NCBI GenBank assembly: GCA_032209605.1
Contig: JASFXZ010000014.1
Location: 18,619,231-18,683,230 of the forward strand
DNA: 64,000 nt
DNA from: Mactromeris polynyma
Taxonomy: Eukaryota; Mollusca; Bivalvia; Venerida; Mactridae
Direction of reading: 5' to 3'
This document shows positions 22,301-35,500 of the stretch, one piece after another (position 1 is the first letter of the stretch; every line of letters starts with the position of its first letter). The notes below the pieces were generated by a model, which was not told the origin of the DNA, made no database searches, and was given only the letters and a program-made list of their open reading frames with translations. Made by a program: the position numbers and the translations under genes.

Positions 22301-25300
22301 ATTCAATAGAAACTGTAAACATTGAACGGTAACTTGATCAAGGAGTCCACAACTCATTTGTCTTTCAGTTGTATTTGAATACAGAATAGAAGTGAATATG
22401 CTTCACTTTTCAGTGATCAGTCACATGTTAGGTCATCTGATATGAAACACATTTGAACATCAAATATGTTAGCAATATGATTCTGAAATGTTGGTATGCT
22501 TATACATGTGATATGTTGTAATATCCTTCGTACTTGAGATTCCTTGTTAGTTAAGTCTTTCTCTTTTCTATTTGTGGTCTTAAAATGCTCAATACGTAGT
22601 CTAACCATGGGGTAGAAGTAAAATGGTTTAAATGTATACAAAATGAAAGCGATAGACTTCATGCTTTGATATTAGAAAAGGGTAATACTTGTCTGTCATC
22701 TTTCTGCCTCTGTAATCGCTTGCCTTATTGATGACTGTGATGTACATATTTGATATTACAGGGTGTTTGTCTGGATGTGTCTACTTTACCAATTGATACA
22801 TTGAGAGTTGATGCTATTTCTAGGTTTGTATAATTATGAAATTTGCACATTTAAAACTCTTAAAGTAATTTGTAACAAAATTTGTATTATCATATAGTAC
22901 TCGGTTTCAAGCCTTATCATAGAAAACATTTCAGACTCCTATCAGGTAACAGATACTTAATACTTCTATTTATCTGTAAAGAATTGTTATAATATGTTCG
23001 GTAAGAATTTTGTCTGATTAGCCTATAATGAGTTATGTTATTTTCCCTCTCATCGAACCCAATAATGACCAAAATGTATTGTTATAATCCTGTTATAACA
23101 GCATTCCAGTAATTACACCAAATTTGCTGTTGTTAATTGGGTGTAGGATTCAAATATTTAGTCTTTCCTAACTGTTACACTAAAAAAGAGGGGAAACGTG
23201 AAACTCATTTAACAGAGTGGGGAAACCATGAGGTTTGTGCTGTCATTGTCTGTATTGCAGATAATTGAATTGGCCTGTATTCTGAACTCAACTTGACATA
23301 ACTTCCTTATTTCTTTTCTGATGTTTATGTTCAGCTTACTTAGTTGTACCCCTGGTTATATGTATACTATACTCAGTATCTTAAATAGTGCTTTTCTGTT
23401 TTTCCAACTCTTCGAGAACTGTTTGTGTAATACATGGAGGCTGACCAAGGGTAGAACTCATTTGTGAATGCATTGTCAGAAATATTCACTCTTAACATGT
23501 TGTATTTGTTTGATAAGAAATATAACAAATTTGTTTGATAAGAAATATAAAAATAGACATTTGGTTTGGAACTGTGGTCAAAGTATCAGTGTGTTCTGAT
23601 CATTGTTGTATTATTATTACATGGGACGAAATCAAACACTACTGTGTTCCATCTATGCTTTCTAGTGATAGTTTAATCAAGCCAAATGGTGAGCCAGTGG
23701 TATGGATGTTGCCGTATAGAGTTAAAGATACGATGAACATGGGAGCTATACTGAGATCTTCACATTATTTTGGTGTTGACAGAGTCCTTGTACCTGCATC
23801 ATATAGGTAAGAAACCTGTCTGTATTCATTAAAGAAGATACAATTTATTTGTTGAGATTGTGTTTAATACATTGCTTCAAACAATCCAGTTTTACATGAC
23901 TGTCTATTTCCATAGTGGGCATTCCTTGATTTCCAATTAGTGTTAACTAGATCAGAGCTGGCATGATTAGCACTGTGGGTAGAGTACTAGGCTGTTACCT
24001 GGGAGGTTTGGGTTTGATTTCTGGGGAGATCATGTCCTTCGACATTTGGCTATGGTCTTCGGTTCTCCATCTCTGGTTCTTGTAGGGTAGTGTTCAGCTG
24101 CTTGCAGATAGACAAGTTAGTACTGGTTGCTAATTAATCTGGGAAACTGGTTTAGTCAACTACTCACAATAATAATAATAATAATTATTATAACAATCTT
24201 TTATTATTGAAGGTAATTTAAAGTGTATTATTATATACATCTATGTAAGCAAACTCAATTTAAGTAAGGTCTTCATGTAACAAAAATAAATCAACAACAT
24301 TTTAATGTTTACATATCCATTTATAAAATACTGAATTTCATATGACATGTGCAAATGGAAATGTATGATTGAACAATGTTGGAACACCATGATAAACACA
24401 ATAAAAAAATCATATGTATTCTGTTATACATGACTGTCAATATTCTTAGACAGCATTACCTTATGTTTAACATACATGTATATCTCAGACACTGGTCACT
24501 TTATTCAGTGATATATGCTTGCCTCATACTCTCATATATTTGAGATGAAGTGTGTTGTATATTTAGCTCTGCAATGAATTCTGTGGTCAGTAAAGCCAGT
24601 GCTGGTGCTATGGAAATAATGGATATAAAGTCTCTGAAAGATAGAAAGTCACTAGAACAATGTTTGATGGTAAGTAGTGAAAAACATATGTAATGAAATG
24701 GCACTTGAAAAAAAAATCCCCTTATTATCCCCCCTTAATTCTTCTGAGTTGTTCTTTGTGGTCGGTCACCCATTCTTTGCACCCCTATTCCCATACATGT
24801 TTACCCTTGCACCTCCTCAGTGCCTTATGTTTTACAGACTGTTGTTTTCCTATGGGTCTGAATGTTGAGGCATTGTCTTGTACATTTGGTGTTTCCTGTA
24901 ACAATTTAATCTGTCTTTAGTTCACATAAACCATTGTAACCACCAACCTCCCACAAGCTTGGGTATAACCACCAACCTTCAAATGAAAATGTAATAATAT
25001 AGAAAAGTATGTGCCTGTAATAATGTAGCAACATTTGTAATAAAACCATCCGTTCATTAAAGTTTTAACATCATTTGTAGAATAGTATGTAACAGTTTTC
25101 TACCTCAAGTGCAAAAACAACCATTGTAGAAAACTATAAATGTGGTATGGAATGAAAGTTGCTGTTTTGTGGCAGAGAAGATGTTTATGTAATACATTAA
25201 GTTTTTAGATACAGCTGTGTTATGGCTCATGACTGAAAAACAATGCTGTTTTTTGCAAATCTACAACCAGTTTGCATCATTGTTATGTAAATGCTTTTAA

Positions 25301-27724
25301 ATACATGTCTAATCTGTTTTTCACATTAATACCAGATATAAGTCAATGTTTTATGTGGAAAGCATCAGGTATGTTCAAAAGACACTTCTGCCAAGTGCAG
25401 TATTCGACATGTACATGTATTTTCTAGTGGATGCAATTCGTTTCTAATTTAGAATTTATTATGACGCTTTTATTACTTATTCCATGCAATACTCAGGTCT
25501 GTTTTTCGTTATTTTTACAGTGATTTTGAATGTAAAAATTAATAAATATATAACTATGACAGTTATAGAATAAATTTGGTATCACATATTTGTTTTATCT
25601 GCACAAGTAACCTTATTTGTTATCTTAGAAATGGAAAAGTATTGGTGGTATAGTCGTTGGATCAACCAGTGATACCCATCATGTGAAGACGGTGCCTGTA
25701 AGTCAATTCTACAGAGATAAACCAGTTCTGCTTATTACAGGTAATAGGCAGTGTTGTCACAGTCTTCGCCTTAATAATTTTGAAGTGCTATCCCAGTTGG
25801 GCTAGTTACCTAGCAAAACCACTGGCCTAAAATTATTTGTACCTGTCGTATGTTTATATTCTTGCTGAATCCTGTAATAAAACATGACTTTGACAGGCTC
25901 AGACAGGCCGAAGGCTCACACGATAAATTCCTCCACCCTGCCTGATAAACTTTCTCATTTCACGTCACTAACCTATTATTCTCTATAAAACTTTTTCCAT
26001 CGTTCTGAAAAGTGTCAGTTCTCTCATCAGATATTATAACACTCTTTTTCAGTTGGAATATAATTTTACTACTGTTTCAGTATTTCTAAGATTTTCTGTA
26101 TAAATTTGAATATTTGATTTCAGGCAGTGAATCTGAGGGCCTAGGAGATTATATAACAAATCTCTGTGATATTTTACTGTCTATACCATCATATCAAACT
26201 GTAAATGATGGTGAATGGCTGTACCAGTTAGATTCATTGAACGTGTCTGTTGCTACAGGTAACTTCTTTACGCCACTATTTACTGTATAAGTGGTAAAGT
26301 TTGTGACATAAAATGTTTGTGAAAAATGACAAAAATATCATCCAGCATAAATGTTTTCCCTCTTGCAGAATTATTTCATTAAATGTAACTGTATTCTGTT
26401 AACTAAATGTCAGACATCACTAACTTGCAAACTTTTATCCACTGATAAAGTAAATGTAATGTGATTTTTCTTTTTGTCAGTTGTCCGATTGTCCATTTGA
26501 CTATCTGGGTTACCATGAAGGGTTCATGGGTTGCTGACATTAGAGTTTGTGGCCTTTTTGCCTCATTTTCTTTACGAAAACGACCTTCCAAGGAGTCATT
26601 TTGTAGCAAAAAAAAGCCATCAACTATGGATATTAGAATGTCTGTTGGTCCTCACTTTATAAGCAACTTCTCTGATATCAATTGGTGATTTACAATGAAT
26701 CTTTATAGAAAATTGTTAGACAGTTAACAAAAGTAGCTGAAAGTTTTGCGAAATTCATACAATTTTGGTTACCGTAACATGTCTGTTGTTCTAAAAGAAT
26801 TTCTGAATGTGCTGAGAAGAATTGAAAATAATTGTGCTGAAATTAGGACTAGTACAGTGTCCAGTAAAGTTACTACAAGAATCATGGCCATCTTGTTCAT
26901 ATTTTTTCTTGTGTTTACGTCTCTCGCATTCAGGATGTTCTGCTGTCTGTATATTTGAATACTATTTCTAACTGGTGGATATTTGCTTAATTTAGTTGAC
27001 ATAAAGTCACTTGTTCCTCATGACTGTGAGCCGAGATACATCAAGGACGAATATCTTGCAAGAAAGTCAATATACTGTCTAGTTTGTTTGTTGAAAGTCA
27101 GCAATTCTAGTAAACTGTTCTTCTGTGACTGAAATACTGACTGTTAGGGCACTAGGAGTCTACCACAAATCCTGGAAAGACACCCTATGTCTTTTTTGTG
27201 CCAGTAGAATATTTCTCTACCAAATGTTTATTCTTCTGCACCATTTAGCTTAACTGTTAGGTGATTCTTTTCTTAAAGTCGAAAATTGTGTTTGTAAAAT
27301 AAGAGTAAAAATGATCAGCACAGGATAGACAACTAGCATAAACCTGCCCTGTGTTCAGTTACGGCTAACAGTTGCGAAAGTTTTGTATTGAATACCTTGC
27401 CCACCATAGCACATTGATTGCACACAGGGAACCAAATTGCAAGATGTTACGAATTGTGAGCCGCAAATACCTTGTCTGAACGCAGGCCTGGGTCCTACCA
27501 AGTGAATAATTTTGTGGACATCAAAGTTTTTATATGTGGTATGTACTAGGTCATGCCATTTACATTCTGATCAGTGGAAACATTAAACAATACAAATGTA
27601 GAAATGTTGGTATTTTTCTAGTCAGCTCAAGCTGAATGTGAAGTTCAATAACATGTTATTTCTTTGATATTTTTCAGGGGTACTGCTTCATAGTGTCATA
27701 ACCAACAGAAAGAACAATAGTTGA
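19331..27724 (+). CDS. MRM1: Mitochondrial rRNA 2'-O-methyltransferase, 9 exons
   Basis: Exons 19331-19461, 20370-20496, 21764-21883, 22762-22823, 23666-23806, 24567-24669, 25629-25740, 26124-26258 and 27678-27724 join in phase (325 residues; human MRM1 353). The N-terminus MSRIFMKNFVRLATETSKIR is basic with no acidic run, a mitochondrial presequence. GEALWGIHSVQAAL is the substrate-binding N-domain. SPOUT/TrmH motifs: motif 1 DTMNMGAILRSS with the catalytic Arg near 177, PASYSSAMNSVVSKASAGAM, motif 2 TGSESEGLGDY near 265-273, and motif 3 LNVSVATGVLLHS near 304-316, which forms the trefoil knot that binds S-adenosylmethionine. MRM1 methylates a guanosine ribose in the large mitochondrial rRNA. 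All introns are GT-AG. The exon-3 acceptor is TAG|ACA, since the next AG gives a stop. The last exon is the head of a minisatellite. Confidence 0.9.
21985..22260 (+). mobile_element. tRNA-derived SINE, family 2
   Basis: A-box-like TAGCTCAATCAGTAGATTG and B-box GGTTTGATCCC (22000-22060) are followed by a body and a 3' tail AACATTAAATAAACTTTTTA. The tail matches that of the element at 51063-51215. It lies in MRM1 intron 3. Confidence 0.7.
23960..24170 (+). mobile_element. tRNA-derived SINE, family 1 (second copy)
   Basis: A-box GTGGGTAGAGTACTAGG and B-box GGTTTGATTTC are followed by GATCATGTCC, CTGCTTGCAGATAGACAAGT and GCTAATTAATC, parallel to 13640-13820. An (AAT)n run follows at 24166-24185. 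It lies in MRM1 intron 5. Confidence 0.7.
24717..24925 (+). repeat. Dispersed repeat family A, copy 2
   Basis: Collinear with copies at 4786-5042 and 38382-38625: CACCCATTCTTTGCACCCCT, CCATACATGTTTACCCTTGC, GACTGTTGTTTTCC, GAGGCATTGTCTTG. It begins 48 bp after the exon-6 donor of MRM1. Confidence 0.6.
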
Positions 27725-28170
27725 CTGTAACAAGTGATAGTGCCATGGCCAATAGACAGAACCATTGATGGTCATAAATAGTGTCATAACCAACAGAAAG
27801 AACAATAGTTGACTGTAACAAGTGATAGTGCCATGGCCAATAGACAGAACCATTGATGGTCATAAATAGTGTCATAACCAACAGAAAGAACAATAGTTGA
27901 CTGTAACAAGTGATAGTGCCATGGCCAATAGACAGAACCATTGATGATCGTAAATAGTGTCATAACCAACAGAAAGAACAATAGTTGACTGTAACAAGTG
28001 ATAGTGCCATGGCCAATAGACAGAACCATTGATGATCGTAAATAGTGTCATAACCAACAGAAAGAACAATAGTTGACCTTAACAAGTGATAGTGCTATGG
28101 CCAATAGACAGAACCATTGATGATCATAAATAGTGTTATGATCGACGGACAGAACTGTTGTTGATCTTTG
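27691..28170 (+). repeat. 88-bp minisatellite seeded by the MRM1 stop codon
   Basis: Five units with period 88 (27691, 27779, 27867, 27955, 28043) and a diverged partial sixth. Unit 1 contains the last 11 codons and TGA of MRM1 (from HSVITNRKNNS); units 2-5 repeat this coding tail inside the 3' UTR with very few changes. The open frames on the opposite strand here are repeat artefacts. Confidence 0.93.
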
Positions 28171-31100
28171 ACATTCATAGTTGTATGTGGACAATGCATG
28201 GCTTTCAAGGAGCATGTACTTGATGTTCATTGCATATTGGATTACAAGCATAACCCTTGCAATCAGTTGACTCTACTTGCTCAAAACTAACAGATGTCTG
28301 TCAAACATACATTTCAGTAATGGGCCCCGAGAAACTCTATTTGCTCAAAACTAACAGATGTCTGTCAAACTATCACTAAGTTTTAATTGATGAATACTGG
28401 TTCAGGTCAGTCTGTTAACTCCAAGCACAAGATATCAGCAATGAATGCAATCGGGACTGAAGGTTCTTGAAACCAGAGAATGATACGTATGAGAAGGTTT
28501 TCCCAACAGATTGCACATCAAACAGCAAGAAATCAGATATTGTCATCCATCATGGGACATCCTTGACAGATTTATAATCCATATGATATATCTCCTTGAA
28601 CAAGGATAGAGAGTTTGTTTGCAATTCAAAACAAGTTGTAATTTTGATATATATTTTATTATTTAAACGTCAAGCTAAGAGCATAAATTTTAAGTTAGTA
28701 TTTTTATGTACAAATAATATGATTAGGCAAAAGCATTAATCACAAAATATACTACAACACTTGTATATCCAGTATGGTCCCATTATGCCTGCAAGAATTG
28801 GCAGCTGTGAATGAATGGTCCATTAGCATTAATAAATGGCCTTTAAATAAGTCCTGAGAAAAGAACTACCGCTCAAGTGGTACTGACAGTAAGATGCTGC
28901 ATCGTGTTGAGCCATCAAGCCTCTGGATTATAAAAAAAAAAAATTCTCCGAGTGAATATTTGTTGGTGCAAACTAGATTCAAATGCTTTCTCTGGGCTAA
29001 GTATTAGTTGTGATCCACTTTCTTCAGCGGTTTGAGTGAAAATTATGGGCTGAGTAGAACTGTTTATTTCAATGTCTACCCTTTAATCTCAGATTTACGC
29101 TAAAACCTCGAACAAAGTGGACCACAAATAATACCAAGTACCCTGAAAGCATCTTAAGCTACTCCTTGCTCCCAAACTTGGTAGAGTTACTTTGAAAGCT
29201 TAATGCAGTGTGCTATGTATATGTTATATTTCTGGGCATTTTTGTAATATGATGCATATTGATTTACATTGTCATTTTAACTTTTAAGTATGAAATTCAG
29301 TAGTCAAACCTATTTTGTTAGTTTTCTTATTTTTCTATAATGTATTTAATTTTTACAAATACAACATTCTGATGACATTCCCCTAACAATACATTATACA
29401 GCATAAGCAAATATTTTGATGGTATCAATGTAATGAAGACCATGAAGGAAGTTAAGCAAATTTCTCTTTCAGAAAAATATTGATGATTGATTGTAAATTC
29501 AATGCATGCCCTTGTTTATTCAAGCTCAGATCAAATACACTTAAACACTTGAATAAAAAATTCAAATCTTTTATACCTCTTAAAAGTTGTGCATTTCGAT
29601 TCAACACCTCCATTGAAATGTTTAACTAAGTAGATTAAACAAAATTCGTTGATCTGACATATCGTATATAAAATCTCCTGTATACTGACGGGATTGAAGA
29701 AAATACAAGATTTATAACAGAAACTTCATTCCTCGCCTGCATAACCTGCGGAAACAAACTGGTCTAGGTACTGCATTAATGGTATAGTTAAGTTAGCAAC
29801 ACGAAAATGTTAGCGACCTTTGAATTCAAGAATGTTGCAAAAAATCAACGAGCATTGAGAAATTATATTTTTACATACTTGACTCATTTCTTTGATTAGC
29901 AAACTTATCCGCACTACATACTTCTGAAATTGCTGATTTGCAAACTTTTTGACACGAAAACAATAAACAATAATTAAGTAAGTGCAAGACTTAGTATATA
30001 GTACATGTACAAGTATATAATATGGCACTAACAAAAACAATATATCAAGAAAACGTAGTACTAATGTATGTAACAAGTTCATAAATTACTTGAATTTTGA
30101 TCAAATTTACATTAGAGCATTTTATACATAGCCTTTTCATTAAAAATGCCATGTTTGACCCAATTACATTAAAACAACATACAGAAAGGCTTTTTCATAT
30201 ACATGTACATGTAATACCCATACAATATGACCTGATTATATTAAAACAAGACATATATACAATACAATATAAGTTGTCACAGTGTGAACATGAACCACAA
30301 ATACTAACTAACTAACACAAAGATGGACACATTAAAGTTCACAACAACAAACACAAATTTAACGAAATTTAAAATCATGTTGAGAGACTTAAGTTCACCT
30401 GACATCTATGCACAGATCTTTTTCCAATTATGCAGAAATTCTGTTTAATAAATACATTATGTTATACATGATATAATAATTAACCTGGCACCAATAATAT
30501 AATATAGCACTAGTCTACATATAGAAACTTTCTAAGTTAACCAATTAAGGAGTAAATTCATTTGTTGTGGTAGGAGTATTATGCTGTAAGCCGAGTATAT
30601 ACACTAAACAAATGAGCTTAGTTTACCGCTGACATATTTTAGGATATTGCAATTAAATATCAATACATCAAATCGAAATTTAATACACATGAAGTTCAAT
30701 ATGTCTGCAATGCTTCTACTACATTTAATTACATTAAGACTACACAGAAATCAAAAGTCACAGATTAACTGAATCGGTCATTAGCGAGTGAGACTGGTGT
30801 TTGCCTGGATAACAGCCCAGTGTCTACTTCTCAGTGACATAATAAAACAAGGATGCAATTCCAGGGAATTTTTGCCTATTCTGTTGATGTCTTTCGGTGC
30901 TTGTTCTCGGTGGATTAACTCATTTATGGGCAAGATATGCAAAGATTATCGTTGGCAAATGTTGCCCAGACAAACGGCAGTCACACTCGATAAAGACTGA
31001 TTCAAGGATGATGCAATAAATCTTTATGGTATGGTAAGTTTACTAAACTTTGCAATGTTCGTATAATATGTATTTGTTTCAAAAAACAAATAACCCTTGT

Positions 31101-32305
31101 TTCTCAATACAATGCTTTACAGTCAAATGTAGATTTTAAACCACTGTAACACAAGACAAACAATAAATATGTATATCAGAACAACAATAAATGTTCATAT
31201 CCGATTTATATTTAAAAAATTGTTTGAATACTTGGAACAACATTCAGTTACCCGTAGTTGAATATTTGACAATTTATTAAGTTTAATAACAATAAAACAT
31301 TTATAATGATGTGAGAATAATGATAATTGGTTCATTAAGTCTTTGTTTAATTGAGATTCCCTGGGAAGTTTGCCATATCTATGAAATATGTATACACAAC
31401 CACTATCTATATATATAAAAGCATTAATAAATCTTGCAGATTATTGATATGCATGTAAAGCTTAGAAAAAGACTTGAGTAAGATTGTGCACAATAATTCA
31501 CCAAAAATATATACAAGTTTCCATTAACAAACAGACTGGTTCTTTGGTTGCAAGTGAAATAGGTTGAATATTTTTGTCTGGTCCAAATTCAACTTTTTGA
31601 TTATAGTTATTGAAACAAAAATTTCACCCTTTAAACAGTGTGTAACTAATAACTAATGGTTTCAAGTGCTTCAATCATGTTGTGGGTAGATACTGATGGA
31701 TACCAAGTTATACCGGTATATGGCACATAACTATGCAAAGCAATTATATACAAGACTTGTTTAGAGCACACATTTTGCTTAAATTCAAATTACTTACACA
31801 GAAGCCCATTAAAAGTGTAAAACATATGGGACCTAGACGCATGCATAATGTAGTGATAGACATTAATGATTTGAGGTCCACAAATAAACCACATAAATGG
31901 TAAACTACCTTAAAATGTAACAAAAAAGTTGACGATTCAATAGAAAGGCTGACTAACATTTAATCTAATCACATGCATCTGTAATTAATTACACAATTAA
32001 AACCCAACTAAAAGCACATTGTTTCCTTTTAATTCTGACTCCTATGACTAAAGTTGCAGTCTATGTCCTGGATGGAAACTGTATTTTAAATGAACCCCAA
32101 AATTCAAATGTTAGCCATTATAATATATCGGCCTTGAATAGAAACCACTACACTATGCATAGCAGAGACGATCTATTGAATTTTTATGCCTCATTAAAAT
32201 TTTCTTTGAAGTTAACAAGCACGTATACAGCATACTTAAAACCCGTTAAGGTGTGAATTAGTTTTTCCTGTAGGCTGTATATTGACTGAGACAATCTGTT
32301 ACTCA
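28171..32305. other. Gene-poor interval between MRM1 and the Hcp gene
   Basis: AT-rich, with a long downstream region of MRM1 and the downstream flank of the convergent Hcp gene. A short duplicated motif, CTAACAGATGTCTGTCAAAC, occurs at about 28287 and 28348. I see no exon with splice support, no RNA gene and no clear transposon end; the short ORFs here lack coding features. Confidence 0.5.
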
Positions 32306-32536
32306 AGGGCTCTAGAAATCCACTAGCTAAACGTCTCGGACAAGTCTAACTGTGACTTATCTGTGGTGTTGCACCTGACCAAATTTCTAATATTCAATAA
32401 ATAAACAAGATAACAGTAATGTTAATCCATATCCCCATTCTGTTCTCAGACAACTAACCTACCATGTAGGACAAGTCAAATGTAATATGTACACTAGTCC
32501 GGGACAAGTGTATTTGAAAAATAATTCTAGAGCCCT
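32306..32536. mobile_element. MITE family B, copy 1, next to the Hcp stop
   Basis: Ends AGGGCTCTAGAAATCC and its complement ATTCTAGAGCCCT. The interior has several (C/G)GGACAAGT motifs. It ends 31 bp beyond the Hcp stop codon, so it is very likely part of the Hcp 3' UTR. A second copy lies at 37678-37885. Confidence 0.8.
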
Positions 32537-32567
32537 GAACTCGTATAACCAAGTCGAAATTTCCTGG

Positions 32568-35500
32568 CTAGATTCCTTTCATCATATCGTCCATGTCCTC
32601 CTCTGGATGTCGTATATCCACGGGTATTATGCCGTATGTCTCTTCTAAGGCTTGCCGCACTCCAGGAGTCAGAAACGCTGGCATCACCGGACCAAGCTTG
32701 ATATTTTTCACACCGAGACTCAACATGGACAATAAAACAGCAACAGCCTTTTGTTCAAACCATGACAACGAAATCGACAAGGGGAGACTATTAATGTCAG
32801 TATCAAGAGCACTTGCGAGCGCCTTGGCGACCATGATTGCACCGTAGCTATCATTGCATTGACCCATGTCAAGGAGTCGTGGTATTCCAGTACTGCCAAG
32901 AGTTCCGAAGTCAATATGATTGATTCTATATTTAGCACATCCTAAGGTCAGGATAAGGGTTTGTGCTGGTAACGATGTTGCCAGATTGGTAAAATAGCTC
33001 CGTTTGTGTTCAGACCCATCACAGCCACCAATCACACAGATCCTCTGTAATTCTCCATTCTGTACAGCCTTTATAACCTACAGGTGAAAATAAATTAACT
33101 GTCATATAATGCATGATATGAAAGTCAATCCAAATAAACATACTCACCAACTTGTATATTAATCCTGTAGATATTTCATTCACAATGTAACTTCCTCTTA
33201 TTTTCAGGTTTAATTAAAGTTTAAACTTATTTATTTTACATTGATTGTGAAACAAGTTCTTACAACTTATACTAATCACGCTTGATGACTGCTTCCTGGC
33301 TACGAACCAGTACTTGCGGCAAATTTAGGGATTTAGAAGTTTGTGAACTCACGACCTTCGGATCAGGAGTCAGATGCTCTACCCCTGCGGCTCCTAAAGG
33401 AAGGTGCAGTAGTTTAAGGAGGTTAAAGTAGTGAATGATTACCAAATTCTATATGGACCGAGATTTTTACTTTAAGGATGTTCTAGCATCATTCAATCTG
33501 TAATGTCCCGTATGTACAAAGCACTAGTACTATCGACTTGTACTTGAAAGTAGGAGTTAATTATAATCATTAAAATTTGTCAATTGTAAAAGAACTAAAA
33601 TGGCACACACATACATAGATAATGCTACATCTTCAGTCAGAAGTCTGCATATAGAGATATTGCCCAAGTAACCTTCTCAGATTCTAACCTTAACACAAAA
33701 TTTAACATATTTGTGTACACAGACAAAGACAACGATCAAGATATGACAATAGCTTGTGTTTTTTTTTCAAAATGGATGAGCTAAAAACAATGATTCATTA
33801 ACTTGTAAATATAACAACTGTCCAAGTCTACCTGTTCTGCATGCTCCATAATCACTTCTCTACCAAACCCGACAACAAATTTTCTATCTTCATATTTTCC
33901 TGCCTTTTTCTCGTCAAAGCCAGGTAAACTATCAGCATGCTAGAAAAAAGCACAAATACATCATACAAGACATGTGCTTCAAAAGACAGCGATGGAAGAA
34001 ATCAAAATATGAATAAAGCATTTGTAATAAACAGTGATGAGTTCAAACGTTGTTGATAAATATGATTATATTACAGCTGACTCATCGATTATGCCTTTTT
34101 TGTCTCAAAGCACAGTATAATTATGAAATATATGTCAGTACTTAACTCAAGAGCCATACAATATGTTAATACAGTCCAACATTAAGTGTGTAAAGCTTAC
34201 TATTGTACTGGTCACTGAACATATTCAACATCAGGTATGTAAACAGTAATTGAAGTAAAATATAAGCCTTGAAATGTCCAATAAGTAAGATATTGAACTG
34301 CCTACAGCGCTACATGCCTTGGACAATTAAATATTTAACATATTGGACAGTTGTTGGCTAGTATCTATAACATGTAAAACATGTGGTAAAACTTAGTACA
34401 TGTACGAGGAATCACATGATGTATTTGTTTACTTTGTGTTCTTTCAATCACAATAACTGTTAACAACTAAGACATTAAGCTTCCAAGTAAGCTGTAAGAG
34501 ATACATATAAAAGTTTCCAGCCTCAGACCCAATGACATTATTTCACTAGAAACAATGAAATCGGACAAGAAAACTGTCAATTTGTAATAACTGTAACAGT
34601 TTAACAAACGGGCATGCTTTCAAATGATTTATAGCGAGAGGCAAAACAAAGTTTAATAATATTTTATTTGCTCTTTGGGTTATGACAATGTCTATGTCTA
34701 TAGTTATACAAGCAGAACAAATATAATTACATAAATGGGAACAAAGCAACTAGGGTTGGGCAGTAAGTTCTTTCAACATTAGTAAATGCCCTCTCTTTAG
34801 TAAAGAATAACAGAGTTATTGACAAATAGCAGAAAAATACACGGTAAGTGTGCATAAAAATATAACACTTTAAGTGAATCAATAGTACGGATAATTTCCT
34901 TATATCTGTAGACAATGTACAGGTTAAACATCTAACAGCATACCAACCTCTAACAAACTCGTCATCTGATCAGGATTATGTAAGTCAATATGTTTCACAC
35001 CATTGATGCCAGTGTCGTTCAATGTGTACAGTCGTTCTCTGTATGATTTCAGCGGCTCAATCACGCAATTAGTTGATGCCAACACGGGTCCTGGAAATGT
35101 TGCAAAATCAATCTTCTGCTGCTGCCACGCTCCACCAAAATGTCCCGCTAAACTCTGAAGACAAAATTTAGTTATGAGTAGAGTAATGCTAATTCCATGA
35201 ATAGTAGAAGTTGGCTAAATTATAGACGGAACAAAACGACGAGGATGCACAACTACACTTGATGCTTATCAATCCTGTGAATTTGGGCTGAAATCCAACC
35301 TGCATTATTGGAGATGAAGCGCGGACAAACTCCATTATGTACAAAAACATCAAAGGGCCATAACTCATTGAAAAATTATCTGAGCGGAACAAAACGATAA
35401 AGATGCACAAATACACCTGACACTTATCAATCCTGTGAAGTTTAGCTGAAATCCAACGAGCAGTATTAGAGATCAAGTGCGGACAAACTTCAAAGGTATA

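Noticed and set aside
27696..28251. Series of overlapping 65-81 residue ORFs on the minus strand with repeated peptides
   Set aside because: Products of the 88-bp minisatellite in the MRM1 3' UTR.
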